Source: Apostichopus japonicus (Eukaryota; Echinodermata; Holothuroidea; Aspidochirotida; Stichopodidae). Taken from it: 64,000 nucleotides of DNA. The stretch's first letter is position 1. Each line of letters opens with the position of its first letter. The translations under genes were made by a program, and so were the position numbers. Shown in pieces: positions 1-12,163 of the stretch. Where the stretch lies: the NCBI RefSeq assembly GCF_037975245.1, contig NC_092566.1, positions 11,609,501-11,673,500 on the forward strand, in the 5' to 3' direction. The notes under the pieces were generated by a model. The model searched no databases. It had not been told where the DNA came from and saw nothing but the letters and a program-made list of their open reading frames with translations.

Positions 1-41
1 CATTATCAATTGGATCCTTACTCTTAGTTTGCCTTTATAAG

Positions 42-163
42 TATTTCTGTTGGCTGAAGGACCATGGAAGATTCAAAAGAAGAGAACTGACTTGATTGTA
101 CAATGGCTTGTGGGAGGGGCAACCATCTTGGGCCTATTCCTAGTGATCATCATATTGGTTTGA
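42..163 (+). other. possible C-terminal exon with a membrane anchor, unidentified
   Basis: An open frame of about 40 codons follows a pyrimidine-rich stretch ending in AG and stops at TGA 161-163. It encodes a short basic stretch (WKIQKKRTD) and then about 22 hydrophobic residues (LIVQWLVGGATILG onward) up to the stop, which is the shape of a C-terminal membrane anchor. I do not recognise the family. It lies only 290 bases before the first visible erlin exon, on the same strand. Unless erlin's first intron contains another gene, it could be a chance frame. Confidence 0.25.
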
Positions 164-451
164 AAAGAGACAGACTACTCAAGATTTTAAGCATATTGTC
201 AGATGCAAATGCAAGTACAGTAACAATGTATGGTTTACAAGGTGAGATATGTTATGTAGCACAAGGCTGTTGAAACCCTCACCTCACGCCTGCCCAATTC
301 AGTCCTTTGAGAAGTTTTGTATCATCTGTTTTGGATGGCACTGTAAAACAACTCTAATCTTCAACAAATTAGCTCAGTACAGTACAGGGGTTAGCTGGTT
401 CAATGAATTAAACATTATTTGTTGTATTAATATTTTAATTTCTTCTTTCAG
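164..451. other. non-coding, erlin intron
   Basis: This stretch precedes the first visible erlin exon. I see no exon matching the usual erlin N-terminal membrane segment, so that exon is probably left of the window. A four-codon ATG frame with a good donor (230-241, then GTGAGA) is treated as a finding only. Confidence 0.5.
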
Positions 452-532
452 GGAGGTGCATTATTGAAGTCAACTTCTGCACCTGGCTACCACACCATGC
501 TGCCATTCCTTACTACCTTCAGATCTGTTCAG
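452..532 (+). CDS. ERLIN: erlin exon, start of SPFH domain
   Basis: The 27 codons [20 protein letters not shown] and onward match the first strands of the erlin SPFH domain. The acceptor is a T-rich tract ending at 451 and the donor is GTATTG at 533; phase 0 at both ends. Confidence 0.93.
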
Positions 533-3500
533 GTATTGAACTCAAAAGTTTGAGGGGAAAGAATATAACATTAAGAATAACTAAGACTCATTTGTATCAA
601 TACAACATTTTGTTGTTTTACAGGTCTTCTTCTGAAAATCATAGCACTTAGCATCATAAGATTAGCCTTGCTTAATGTTGTAGAACAATTCCAAACTTTC
701 AATCTTGATATGATCCTGGATAATGATACCTATTCAACTTTAATTGATATTTCTATATGTTCCTTCCCCCCCCCCCTTTTGGTGGATATGTAGATTCATG
801 TCATCACACAATACACATAGTATATACTGTAGGAATGTACTAAAAGCTATACTCTTTTCTTGCAGACTACACTTCAAACAGATGAAGTGAAAAATGTGCC
901 TTGTGGAACGAGGTAGGGTTGATTTAATCTTTTCTTTACTGAGGAAAATGAGCTTTGGATAGGAGTTCCTTATATGGTATTTCATGATTATGGGAATAAT
1001 AGGTCTATCCCCCCCCCCCCCCAAACTATATAATAATTAAAATGTTAAAACAGTTTTGTTGTACAATACAGATTCACATTTTTCAGACTGTTCAAAATAT
1101 TGTAAAGGGCTGTTTGACTTTCACTAACCCTGCTTTTACAACAAATTATATTGTCAATACAGTATAATACAATTTCAGACTTTGTGTGTTATGCAGTGTA
1201 TTACAGTATAGGAAATATAGTGTTATGGAATATGCTGGAACATGAGAAAACTAAGGCAATCTATATGGAAGTTAAGGAAGCAAGTTGATGGGTGCTAGCC
1301 ACTGCTAGACCCAATCTTCTCACATTTAATTGTAATTATTCCTGACTTGAATGGAAAGGTGAGTTTAAGTTGGATGACTTTAGGCAGAATGTTAGTTGTG
1401 ATATGTTATGATCCAAGAAAAAATAAATAGCTATTCTGATTTTCATGATATTCACCGTTAAAATATGTTAAATCTCTGGAATGCACTCACTTAAATACTA
1501 ATTAATGATTATGTCAGCTCCTCTGTTCATGCTCAAATGTTAATACTTCCATTGTTTCATTGCTTTATAAATACAAATTACTTGGCCAAACAGGTTTTTT
1601 TTTTACTTTCTTATAATTCATTTTACCAAAATCATAATTGTTTAGAATGATGCCAAAGGGTTCTGTACAATGGATTAATTGAGCTGGTGATTTTATTCAT
1701 AATAAGTCCATACTCACAGAATGGAAAACTTTCATAGAACAGGTGAAAACAGATGATACCATTTTCATGAATATTTATGCTAGCTTGAGTGTTCATGAGC
1801 TAATTTTGGCAATAAATCTAACTAAACCTTGAAAAGTCAATGTCATCATATTTCTGCATGCTCTTTGTCTGATTACATGATGTGTATGTAATTAGCATAT
1901 ATCGAATATATTTCATATGTATGGACATACACAAAGATAATTTCCCTTAAAAAGGGATTCCCCCAGTGGCTGGTTAATGTCAGTTTTGATAGATGGTACA
2001 TGCACCAGCAAAAAAAAGGGTTTGCTTTTTATGATACGGCAGTGACTATCCTGTGATTGATGTGCAATAATTTACTTTACACTCGATCATTAAATCTAAT
2101 TTGGGATGTAGCTGCTGCCACTTTTTAAATGTTTACATAATAAGTTGATAGGAATCACAATTATAAATGTTGTATTCCTGTTCAGTGATTTAGGACTAGT
2201 ATTGGGGTGGACATGTTTCATGATTTGTGAGATAAATTTTCTACCAAACATCAATTAATTGGTGAAATGACGTCAGTAGGTTTAAAAACAGAAGAGCAAA
2301 CAGATTCAGGTAAAGTCCCTTTACCATGATATGAATATTCATGTTACCACTCAGAATTGACTGATTTATTTGTGATTGAAAAACAAAGAAAGCAGATTTC
2401 AGGTTCCGTATAGATGACAGCTCATATTAATCCTCATTCTGCAGCAATAACTTGGATTTATATCTTTTTGTCACAGTGGAGGTGTTATGATCTATTTTGA
2501 TCGAATTGAAGTTGTCAACTACCTACATACTGATCATGGTAAGTAAAATGTCAGTGTCAGGGAGATGTCACGAAGCTGTCCCTAAGAGAAAGTTGCCAAG
2601 ATAACTGCAAAGTTTGAAGCTTTAAAAACCTTCAGTCTGAAAGTTTATTTTTATAACTGCCATTGTGATAGAGTTGATATGTCGTATATAGGACAAAGAC
2701 ATAGGACAAAAACTGGCATTGATAGACCCAACTTTATGTCCCTAGGCAGGAACGTTATCGGTGGCAGTCAGAATATACATCTAAGAAACAATGTAGCTAA
2801 GTAAGACAAGATGTAGTTAGGGAATGTCACACCTTGCGTGCAGATGCTCCTAAGTAATTCTTGGTTGCTTAATGTTTTGTTATTGAAGGTCAAAGGTGAT
2901 ATGAGGTAAACTGAGGTCAGAGCATAGAATCAGACTAAATTTAAGGTGGTTAATTAGAGGTTAATCAACGGTTTACAGTGCGTTTATCGCATGATAATGC
3001 ACTGCAGTGACAGGAATATTACTCAAGCGATGGACAAGGCTGTAGGCTGAGTGCATCAACCAGCAATAGGGTTATTCCCCTGTGAGTGATAAATAAACAT
3101 TAGTTTGCATCTCAGAACGTTACAATTTACTAACGACTTTAAAAGAAAAAAAAACAGCAATTGTCTCAAAAGGGTACCTCATTTTTCTTTACTTTTATTA
3201 TAGTTAAAACTTAAAAGTTGCAAACAATGTAATTGCTCTGCAAATAAAATAACAAGAATGGAGACAATTAGGCTATACATTGAACAACACTTCATTGTAG
3301 TACAGCATAACGATCTGACACAAGGGTGTAGTGCACCTGTGTCCAATTGGCATAGCAACACAAACCAAGTATTCATGTCCAGATGTACAGTGATGCAATG
3401 AGTGACTTAACAGTCATTGTGGGGTACATACTGTACTTTATACTGTGCAATTAGCTATATATATATATAGCTGCTGTTGAGTTGTAAACACATGTGAACA

Positions 3501-6500
3501 ATTCCATCAAGAAAGTTCTTAAACAAACAGTTAACTTTGTAGTGCAATGGGTTTAACATTTGATCAGATGGAAACAGGTTCCTTCTTTGGAGAATGATGC
3601 ATTTTGCTGAGCTGTATTCCCGAATAGTAACGATAGGCATAGGCCTATCAGTTAGACGGTGTTCTGACATTGGCTAGTCAACTGTGGTGTATAAGTGTCT
3701 TTATAATAACTTCTGATATTACTAATGTTAGGCTTACTTATGTTTCCATGGCCGCTTAATGCCATAGTATTAATAACAGAGGTTATAATAAATGAGGTTA
3801 TGATAGCTGCTCGCACCCTATGGTAAGTACACTTAAGGCAGGAAGCTAGCTTTCTCAGAAATTGGGGTTAGCGTAGGCAGCTAGCTGGGATCAGGATCCA
3901 ATTTTTTTTTTGTGCAACTAATCTTGACCGCCAGTGAGTTTACCGTGCATTATCCATATGTTAATGCATGGTCAGCTGACGACAACGACCATTCAGATTC
4001 AAGAAAAGTATGAATGAATATGAGTTAATGTTGAAAGGCCATGGTTTTAATGTGGTATTCTTTCCAGACTATTGTCTTTAATTGTATTTTGCCCAAAGTT
4101 GATTTTCTTGGATTGATTGTATGGATTTGAGTTGACTGGATTTTGACTGAAAGTTGGTTAAAAGGATGATTGAAGAGAGAGAACAAATCATGACAAAAAT
4201 AATAGGTTATAGGTCAAAGGTCATTAATTGCTAATTGTTCTTTTTTCAAAGAGACATGCACACAGTTTACCAATTCAATTTATGAGGGAGCTTTAAGTGC
4301 AGTGGATCAAAGGTCATCTTTAACATCATGTAGGGAAGAAATTATGGAATCTGTAAAATAATATAGGAGGTGTATCTTTATCAATATTGGCAATTGTAAC
4401 AGATTGATGCTTTCAATTCTAACCAAAAATAAAAAGTTTATTTGTTGTAGTGAATGTTTGTCAAAAGGCATTGGTGTGTGTGTTGATTATAAGCTCTGTT
4501 GGGGCTGAGTTAGGGCTGAGTGGATTATTGGTTGCAGTTAATGCTTTTAATGAAGCATTGGTGTGTGTGTTGATTATATAGCTCTGTTCAATTAGTTAGG
4601 GCTGAGTGGTATATTGGTTGTAGTGAATGTTTATTAGTGGTGTATTTTCATGTGTATTGGATAACCAGAGATGCCAACCAGTACGATTTTATCGTATTTA
4701 GTACGATAAAAAAAGTGAAATACGATAATACGATTCGCCTCTTGAAAATACGACTTTTCATCTTTCAAAAAAAACAAAACAAAAAAAACAAAAAATCCGT
4801 TTTTTTAAAAATATTTTTTATTAATATTCTTTTTTAATAGTTGATCAATAATCTTGCTACATGCTGCAATTCATATTTGATTATTTGAAATATCTGACAC
4901 TTTTTTTCTTTTAATTGGTTTATAATGTCAGTTAACAGGAATGTGGCTCATATTTACATGAGTATAATGCAAGTCTATACAGTAATTTTTTTCTCACTTC
5001 TGCTTCTGGCTTGAACCAAATTCTCATTGGCCCAAAATATGAAAGCAATTAAGCTGTATCATTATTCTCATTATGCATTTAAACACCCTTTTTGCATCAT
5101 AAGAATTATTACAGATGCTTTACAATTTTCTCATTAGATGTTATTGATTAAGCAAACATTTTACTTGCCCGTTCTTACCAGTAAAACATTTTTCTGACAT
5201 TTTACTGGCCCGGGCCAACGGGCCAGTGGTAGTGTTGAGTTTTTGCAAAAATCTGATTTTTCTCTCAAAAATCTGATTTTTTAGGATATTCAGTCTGTTT
5301 TTTTGTGTCAAGAGGTTGGCATCTCTGGATAACCCATTATATAGCTCAGTGAGTTTCAGTTAGGGCTGAGAGGCGTTTATTGGTTGTAGTGAATGTTTTT
5401 TTTATTAAGCATTGGTAATGAAGCATTCAGTATAGTGGTGTAGTTTCATGTGTATTGGATAACCCATTATGTAGCTCTGTTCAGTGAGCACTGACATGTT
5501 ATCGTTTTATTTCCAACAGTTCATTCAACAGTGAAACAGTACACAGCTGATTATGACAAGACATTAATATTTAACAAAGTCCATCACGAGTTGAATCAAT
5601 TCTGCAGCTCACATAATCTACAAGAAGTTTACATTGAGCTTTTTGGTAAGTACTCATAAATTATCTGTTTTTTTTCTTCAGAATAGTCAAAGAGGATCAG
5701 TTATGGATTACTCTATGCACAAAGCAAATATTGATGTAAGAAATGATACATGTTTAATGTACTTTTATTTTCATAGATCAAATTGATGAGAATCTCAAGA
5801 AGGCCCTTCAGGAAGACCTGAACAAGATGGCTCCTGGATTAACCGTCCATGCTGTTAGAGTCACAAAACCCAAGATTCCAGAAACTATCAGAAAGAATTA
5901 TGAGCTGATGTAAGTAAACCATTAACCTTAGTGACAAACATTTTAAGGTTTGCTTTTATACAACACAGGTGGTGAGAATATTTGGCTCAAGATTACTACC
6001 AAAGCTATTTAGCCTGTATGGTATACAATTGGCTGGCATCAAAAGTCTACTCATGCAATTGTTCATTAATTCTGAAGAACTTTTGAAACAATAATCCTTG
6101 GAAAGTGAACCCTGTAAGGTGTCCATATTAAGACTGAATGTCATTTGCTTGGCCATTATTTGAAAATATGCACAACACATTCCACAAAGGTGCAGGGATG
6201 TTATAAAAATTATTCATAATTTCTTGACCATTAGTGACTCATGTCGAACAATATATGTTTAGGGGTCACTGCAGGTCATTCTTGCATGAAGGAAGTTAAC
6301 TTAAATACACTGAAAAAATTAAATCTTACAATTATCTCTCAGTCACAAAATATGCTGATGATGGCACTCAGTTATCATGCAAAATATCTAATAGTTCATT
6401 TGTCAATGATCATTTCAATTATTAACAATCTGTTAATAATATAGTTTCAACATGTGAGCGAATACAACTTATTGCTCTCAATCCAAAAATTCAAAGGAAA

Positions 6501-9500
6501 TGTGTTTTGCTAACATTAACATACAGCATGAAGGCCTCTTGTCATCTCAATTACAAGTGTTAAAATACTAAATGGATCAGAGGTTGAAAAGAACATCGAA
6601 AACTGACTAAGGTATTGACAAAATCCTGACGTTCAATTATCATAAATCAGTTCCCACTTTTTGTGGATAACACATAATTCCTGATTGTCCACCTAAACAT
6701 GAAAGCATTAATTGAGGCTTTATGTCTTTGAAGTAGACAATGTGTAGATTATTACCATGAATTTTTTTATTTAATTTTCAGGGAGAACGAGAAAACGATG
6801 CTTCTGATTGCAGTACAACATCAGAAGGTGGTAGAAAAAGAGGCGGAGACGGACAGGAAGAGAGCAGTGATAGAAGCAGAGAAGCTGTCACAAGTAGCTA
6901 CCATCACCTATAAACAGAAGATCATGGAAAAAGAAAGTGAAAAGAGAATATCTGAAATAGAAGGTACATTCAAGGCCACAGCAAGAGTTGTGTCAGATTA
7001 CATCTTAAAAAGGATTGTTTATAAGTATTTAATGTAAACATTCTTTGGTTGGTTAAAAGGGAGTTCACACTTCTTGCAACCTTTTCTAAAGACTGGGGAC
7101 AACTTGATTTGTCTCATACAATGTATTTTGAAGCAGGTTACAGTTATGAAGTACAAATAAAAACCAAAAAGCATGAGATGAGGTTGATTGAGAGACTGAG
7201 AAAAGCTCTCCTGCATGATTGCTGACAAATCAAATGGAAGCCAAATTATGTAATCAATGGTCTTCCTTTCCAGATGAAACTCATCTTGCAAAAGAAAGAG
7301 CACGAGCAGATGCTGAATTTTATAAATCACAGAGAGAAGCAGAATCAAACAATGTAAGTGTATCAAACTTGTTCTTTTTGTAGGTTGTTCATTCAGACCA
7401 TCATCCTTCACAAGTCTGTGACTTAAAATATGTAGCCAGGAATTCACATTGGTCTAACTAACTGCTGGTCTAATCTGATAGCTTATTCCGTTACTGAATG
7501 TAAACTTTGATTGATTCATTGTAGTTAGGCAAAGCAATCTACACAATAATTTGTCATCCATATCTTTTTGACCCTACTGATACAATAAGGAACCCTTCCC
7601 ATTGGAAAACAATTAGTTCATATTTGTGACTCGAGCAAAATTATTCAAATCATCCATTACACACTTTACATACATATTACTTTCAACAGATTATGTAGCA
7701 TGCCAAAGTTTGCATACAAGAATCTGTTAAGTATAGTTACCGGCTCATTTCACTTTGAGGTGATAAGAAATCATAGTTTGTACAGACCACTGCACTAGTT
7801 ATAAGAGTGAAACTAATTGGAAATTACAGATGTTTGTTTGTAAGCCATTGTAATTGTGCATGCAAAGCCTCTGGGTGTGTTATTCCGGAATCCTCCTCAT
7901 CACACACACTTATTTCTACAATGAAGGAGAAATTGGTTTGGAAGTAGATTGTTTTCAATCTTGTTATTTAGTGAATACCTTTTCTTTGGAAGTTTTATCA
8001 GTTGTTTGGTTTGTCCCTATTACCTACCCAAAGATAAAAGATTTCAGATTGTATGAAATAATTTGAATGTTTCATCTGTGGCATGTAGTTTAGATTAGTG
8101 TGCTCTCTATAAACCTCCTGATTTTTAAAAAAAATTTTTCACATGTGATCTCATTTTGTTGGAAACTATTCCTTTGCAGGTGAAACTTACTCCTCAGTAC
8201 CTAGAAATGATGAAGTACCAAGCCATAGCAACCACTCAGAAGGTTTACTTTGGTAAAGACATTCCATCCATGTTCATTGAATCTGGGTTTGGGATTATAT
8301 CACAACAGGATGAGGAAAACAGAAAGAACAGAGGGAAAGACCCCTCCGGGTCAAAGGTGAGTATTTATGAAAACATCCACAGGCATTGAGAACAATGGAC
8401 AGTTATGTCACTCAGCCCTCTAGGTGTAACTTTAATTGTTTCCTTAGTAAGCCAACATTATGCAAATGATTACAAACAACTTATCCCATGTTTTCTATAC
8501 CCCTCCCTCTCCGGCTGACCCTCTGGTCAGACCTTAACTCAAGAAAATGAGACATTGGTTGTTAGTCATTAACGATTTTCATTCCTTGCCGGAGGCAGAA
8601 GGAACCTATGTGATGATAATGGTGTGTGTGTGTGTATGTATGTGACACTTGCTTGTAAAACATTGTAACTCAAAAAGTTCATGGTGGATTAACTTCATAC
8701 TGTGGATCTGTCATATTGAGTACAAGAAGCCTTTTGTTTTCAGTGAAGTTCAATGGTCATTTGGGTCAATAGAGGTCAAAATCTGAAAACTTTGTTGAAC
8801 TTCATACATGGTTGACAGATTCAGAATGTTTAGTACAAGAACCCTATTGAAGTTGGTGGAGGTCAAAGGTCATTTGCAGTCAACATTTAAGTGAAAGTCT
8901 GAAAATCTTGTAAACACGGTAACACAAGTACATCTTTTCTTGACCTTCAAACTTAGTATGTAGATCCAGCTTGGCAAGTGCCAGAATTCTATTGAATTGG
9001 TAGAGGTCAAAGGTCACATGTGGTCAACAGGCATCAAAGTTTGAAAACCTTTCAATCACGATAGCTCCAAAATTAAAGCTACAATTAATCTGTATATTCT
9101 CCAATGCTATGATTACATTGGTGAACGAACATAGTTTGGTCAAATTCAATCACGATAGCTCCAAAATTAAAGCTACAATTAATCTGTATATTCTCCAATG
9201 CTATGATTACATTTGGTGAACGAACATAGTTTGGTCAAATTCTGTTTATTTTAGTTCTGTTAAGAGGCCTCCATGGGTCTTCAATGAAATATACCTTGCA
9301 TCCAGATAATGAAATCTGCTTCCAGAGTCCATACAGGATATCTCAATAGGTTATCTCAAATGGTAGAACGATTGGTCATTTCTCAAAAGTGTCTTAGTGT
9401 ATAAACAATGTCATGTAACTCGCAACACTTCTTAAAGGGATTTGCTAGCTGAAAGTTGGTCAAATGTGTTTATATTTCACATAGGGAAAACTGCTCTTTC

Positions 9501-10105
9501 TGGATATTGAAACATATTTATTTAAATTTTTGTACTGTAAAATCCTGATGAGAGAATGACATAGTTGATGCCCACAAGGGATTTCTACAAATCTTTTCTG
9601 GTTCTCACTTAATTCTTGGACAAATTTTAATTCACTTGCTCTACATTAGTCAGATAGTAACAGTATTTTTAGTTTTGAGCAAAATGTATGGCAAGGAATC
9701 CCAAAGCTAACTGGCTTTCTGGTTTAACAAACTTGCCAATTCTGGTTAAAGTTTCCCTGCAGCATAAATAATTCATTATTCTTGCTGATGAATGTGCAGT
9801 CAGTTTAAATTTAGAAATGATGAATTAACTATAAATTTGTGCATACATTTACATTCATGGATGGAGATAGGTACAAGTACACATACAACTTTTCAGTAGT
9901 TTTAAAACTGTGTACCTGTAAACATTTAAACTTTTAGTTTCACTTCAAATCCTTTCATTAAGAATGCCAGACATGTAAGAGGTCATACCAGATGGAGGAC
10001 AGTGCCCCCCCCCCCTACCCTCACCATCTAAAAGTTAATGCTATGTTTCAATCAGCTGTTCCATTAATATCCATCTGTTTTGTCTTTCATCCTCAGAATA
10101 AGTAA
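452..10105 (+). CDS. ERLIN: erlin (ERLIN1/2 family), partial at the 5' end
   Basis: Erlins are ER-membrane SPFH/prohibitin-domain proteins. They form large rings, bind activated IP3 receptors and deliver them to the ubiquitin ligase RNF170 for ER-associated degradation, and they influence sterol regulation. Nine exons read continuously: 452-532, 866-912, 2477-2538, 5520-5645, 5777-5909, 6782-6963, 7274-7353, 8180-8356, 10097-10105, all with GT/AG borders and matching phases. They give 298 residues, starting at GGALL (about residue 37 of vertebrate erlins) and ending at TAA. Landmarks are [50 protein letters not shown], a charged coiled coil ([20 protein letters not shown]) and [10 protein letters not shown], the conserved oligomerisation segment. 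Missing is the N-terminal signal-anchor exon. The N-glycosylation site seen in human erlins (NYT before ADYDK) is QYT here. A possible polyadenylation signal AATAAA is at 11731. Invertebrates usually have one erlin, so assigning it to ERLIN1 or ERLIN2 is not meaningful. Confidence 0.95.
866..912 (+). CDS. ERLIN: erlin exon, [14 protein letters not shown]
   Basis: The exon is 47 bases long and encodes [15 protein letters not shown] plus two bases of a serine codon that the next exon completes. The acceptor is TTGCAG and the donor is GTAGGG. Confidence 0.93.
2477..2538 (+). CDS. ERLIN: erlin exon, [16 protein letters not shown]
   Basis: This 62-base exon encodes [21 protein letters not shown], a signature erlin strand. 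The acceptor is TCACAG and the donor GTAAGT. The last base opens the valine codon finished in the next exon. Confidence 0.93.
4211..4223 (+). promoter_or_regulatory. perfect DR1 nuclear-receptor type site
   Basis: AGGTCA-A-AGGTCA is a direct repeat of two perfect half-sites with a one-base spacer, the form bound by RXR heterodimers and HNF4-type receptors. It lies in an erlin intron. The sequence alone does not show that it is used. Confidence 0.35.
4440..5505 (+). repeat. degenerate local tandem repeat split by a transposon
   Basis: Imperfect units containing 'gctctgtt...gggctgagtgg...attggttg..gtgaatg' recur from 4450 to 4660 and again from 5335 to 5500. The hAT-like element at 4667-5326 interrupts one unit. 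A neighbouring unit near 5440-5490 is uninterrupted and shows the site before insertion. Confidence 0.7.
4667..5326. mobile_element. hAT-like non-autonomous DNA transposon
   Basis: The 660-base element has perfect 13-bp terminal inverted repeats, AGAGATGCCAACC (4667-4679) and its complement (5314-5326), and an exact 8-bp target duplication GGATAACC at 4659-4666 and 5327-5334. Eight-bp duplications and CAGRG-type ends are typical of hAT elements. Inside are short palindromes (TACGATTTTATCGTA, GGCCCGGGCC) and no transposase frame, so it depended on a transposase made elsewhere. It sits in an erlin intron. Confidence 0.88.
5520..5645 (+). CDS. ERLIN: erlin exon, TADYDK to IELF
   Basis: The 126-base exon encodes the [15 protein letters not shown] region through [11 protein letters not shown]. 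It is the part of the SPFH domain that carries the glycosylation sequon in human erlins, and the asparagine is replaced by glutamine here. The donor is GTAAGT. Confidence 0.94.
5777..5909 (+). CDS. ERLIN: erlin exon, DQIDENLK to NYEL
   Basis: The 133-base exon covers [20 protein letters not shown] through [12 protein letters not shown] and finishes with two bases of a methionine codon. The donor GTAAGT overlaps the ATG. Confidence 0.94.
6782..6963 (+). CDS. ERLIN: erlin exon, coiled coil
   Basis: The 182-base exon encodes the charged helical segment, including [20 protein letters not shown] and EKRISEIE, that follows the SPFH domain and supports assembly. The donor is GTACAT. Confidence 0.94.
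7274..7353 (+). CDS. ERLIN: erlin exon, [13 protein letters not shown]
   Basis: The 80-base exon continues the coiled coil with [20 protein letters not shown] and ends in phase 0 at a GTAAGT donor. Confidence 0.93.
8180..8356 (+). CDS. ERLIN: erlin exon, [10 protein letters not shown]
   Basis: The 59 codons encode [19 protein letters not shown] and [13 protein letters not shown], including the phenylalanine needed for higher-order assembly in human ERLIN2, and then a divergent charged tail. The donor is GTGAGT. Confidence 0.95.
8590..9045 (+). repeat. dispersed AGGTCA-rich repeat, erlin intron copy
   Basis: This is a long copy of a family with recurring modules: a start near 'ccttgcc', a (TG)n run, 'gtacaagaa(g/c)cc(t)attg' and 'aggtcaaaggtcatttg..gtcaac'. 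It contains two perfect DR1 motifs at 8860-8872 and 9004-9016. I see no open frame or terminal inverted repeat. Confidence 0.7.
9051..9241 (+). repeat. recent 94-bp tandem duplication
   Basis: Two adjacent copies, 9051-9144 and 9145-9241, are nearly identical and differ mainly by an extra T in the second. Such similarity implies a recent duplication. It is in the last erlin intron. Confidence 0.9.
10097..10105 (+). CDS. ERLIN: erlin terminal micro-exon
   Basis: After a CATCCTCAG acceptor the frame reads Asn-Lys-stop. Phase 0 fits the preceding donor. The exon continues as 3' untranslated sequence. If this acceptor is wrong, the protein differs only in its last two residues. Confidence 0.65.
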   Translation, partial: NK

Positions 10106-12163
10106 ATGGTGCACAGTTTCCATGTACTAACTGCAGTAATCCCGAAGAGAAGATGTTAGGTTCCAATGTGCAAATACCTTGAAATGTAATTGTGGGGTAT
10201 GTGAAAGGATAATTACAACTAGAAATATTACAGGTAAAGTTTTATGATACTTGTTAGTGTCATTTCATAAACAATAAATGAGGAAGGATTGCGGGAGGGG
10301 TTGGAAGTGGTGAGGGAGGGTGTTAGATGATAAGAAGGGTATTAAGAAGATAGCAGAAGCATGGAGGCATGATGTTGGAATAGGGAGATGTTAGGTTTGG
10401 TATTTGGTGGTTTGAGGAGAGGATACTAACCATGACCAATTTTTTTTTACTTTGGAAATAATTCAAGATTTTATCTTAATTACTTCAAGTGCCTCCACAT
10501 TTTTAAACCTAATACTTTGGTGTATAGCATTCAGTTAATATGTCAACCTTGTAGCCATTAGGAACTTTTCTCATCACCATTTTGTTATCGAAAATTTATA
10601 GCCATTTTTCATGTTTTATTAAAGGTTACTTGATTTGTGTTAAAATTGTGGAGGTTTGTCAAATATATAACAGGTTTGCTTGTTACATTAAATGAAGTTC
10701 TCATTTCTTGTTTCATTCAATGTCTAACAATTGTAATTTGTAGAAGTATGGGCAGAGGAGGGGGGGGGGGGGAGGAGGGCAGTATTGTGCCTGAAATTAG
10801 TACACTGCATTGATAATATTCAACACAATAGTGTTCTCGGAAAGAGGGAGTCTCATTCATTTGTACTATCTTTATTGAATGTGATGTGGCTTCTGACATA
10901 TCAGGCTAATGAATAATTCATCAGAATTTTATACAAAATCATTGCTAAAGTATGTTCATTGTACCAGAGCTGTATACCCCACAAACATATGTAAACTAAT
11001 AGAAATACCTTAGTACATTTGTTAACATCAGAGGGTTATGTATGTGGCCTACAAACTGACTGTCCTGTATCAGGTATAGAGAGGTTTATCGCAAATACAT
11101 TGGTTTCTAAGGATACTCCGTACAGCTGCAGTGGAAGATTGGTTTATTCCTGTCTTCATTCCTGTGTGTAGAGGTGATGTTGAAGCATTAAGTCTGTAAC
11201 AGGTTTATGTGTAGAGAAAGAAACCACTGCAGGCAAAATGAAGTGCATGTGTTCATGGAGTATACACAATCAATCAGCAGGAGACTGCCCTCTATTACAT
11301 TTTTCTTCTTTAGTCCTAATATTGAGGGTATTTGGTATGTTATTTCATCTCTCATGTAACCTTGTCAAAAAAGTTATGTTAATTTTGTGAATAAGAAATG
11401 ATTATATTTGAATCATAATGGTGTTAAGTCTAAATATTCCATGCATTATATTGCTCTACTTTATGGACTTGCATATATGTAAGTGCAATTCATTTCAGCC
11501 ATGTAAAAGTTAAGAAAAGGTAAAAGTTTCTACAGTAATCACCAATAGTTATTCATCTATTCATAATTCATCTTTGCAATACATTGTATATAAATGCCTT
11601 TTTCAAATTATGAACAAGTCTTTATACACCATAATTTGTAGCAAAACCGATTGAACACTTCATACGATTTTAGAAACCCTAAATGTTACGTTATGTAGTG
11701 ATCATTAGTTGTTGTATGAATAACATATTGAATAAAAGAGGAATCTGAACAAGTAATATAGTTGGTTATCTTCAGTCTTAAAATGACCTGTATCAACAAA
11801 GGCACATAGGTGAAGGAGGGGAGTAGGATGGGGAGCCTCCCCACTTTCAAAGTGAGAAAGCATGAATGAGTATGTTTCTGTCTATCCTACACCCCCCCCC
11901 CCATCCTCCATACACACACACATATACTCAACTAATTGAGGATATACTTCATAATATTGCTGGTTTATTCAACCGGATCCTTTGAATTACAAAAAGGACT
12001 AGGTAATCAAATTATCCAGGTTCAATTTGATTCACCTCATTGCTGAAGTACCTTGTGGTACTTCAGTAGTGGACAAAAGCTCAATTGATAATTTAAATAG
12101 CCTTACTAGAAATGTTAGACTGCAAAAGTTGCCAGCTTTCATTGCCTGTTGGGCATCTAAACC
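10106..12163. other. erlin 3' untranslated/intergenic sequence
   Basis: AT-rich, with poly-C and poly-G tracts and no convincing gene. It contains AATAAA at 11731-11736 on the + strand, a possible erlin poly(A) signal. TTTATT at 11964-11969 reads AATAAA on the - strand, a possible PRIMPOL signal, so the two convergent transcripts may overlap slightly. Confidence 0.45.

Noticed and set aside
7019-7447. A 142-residue minus-strand ORF
   Set aside because: It is antisense to an erlin exon and has no splice or family support.
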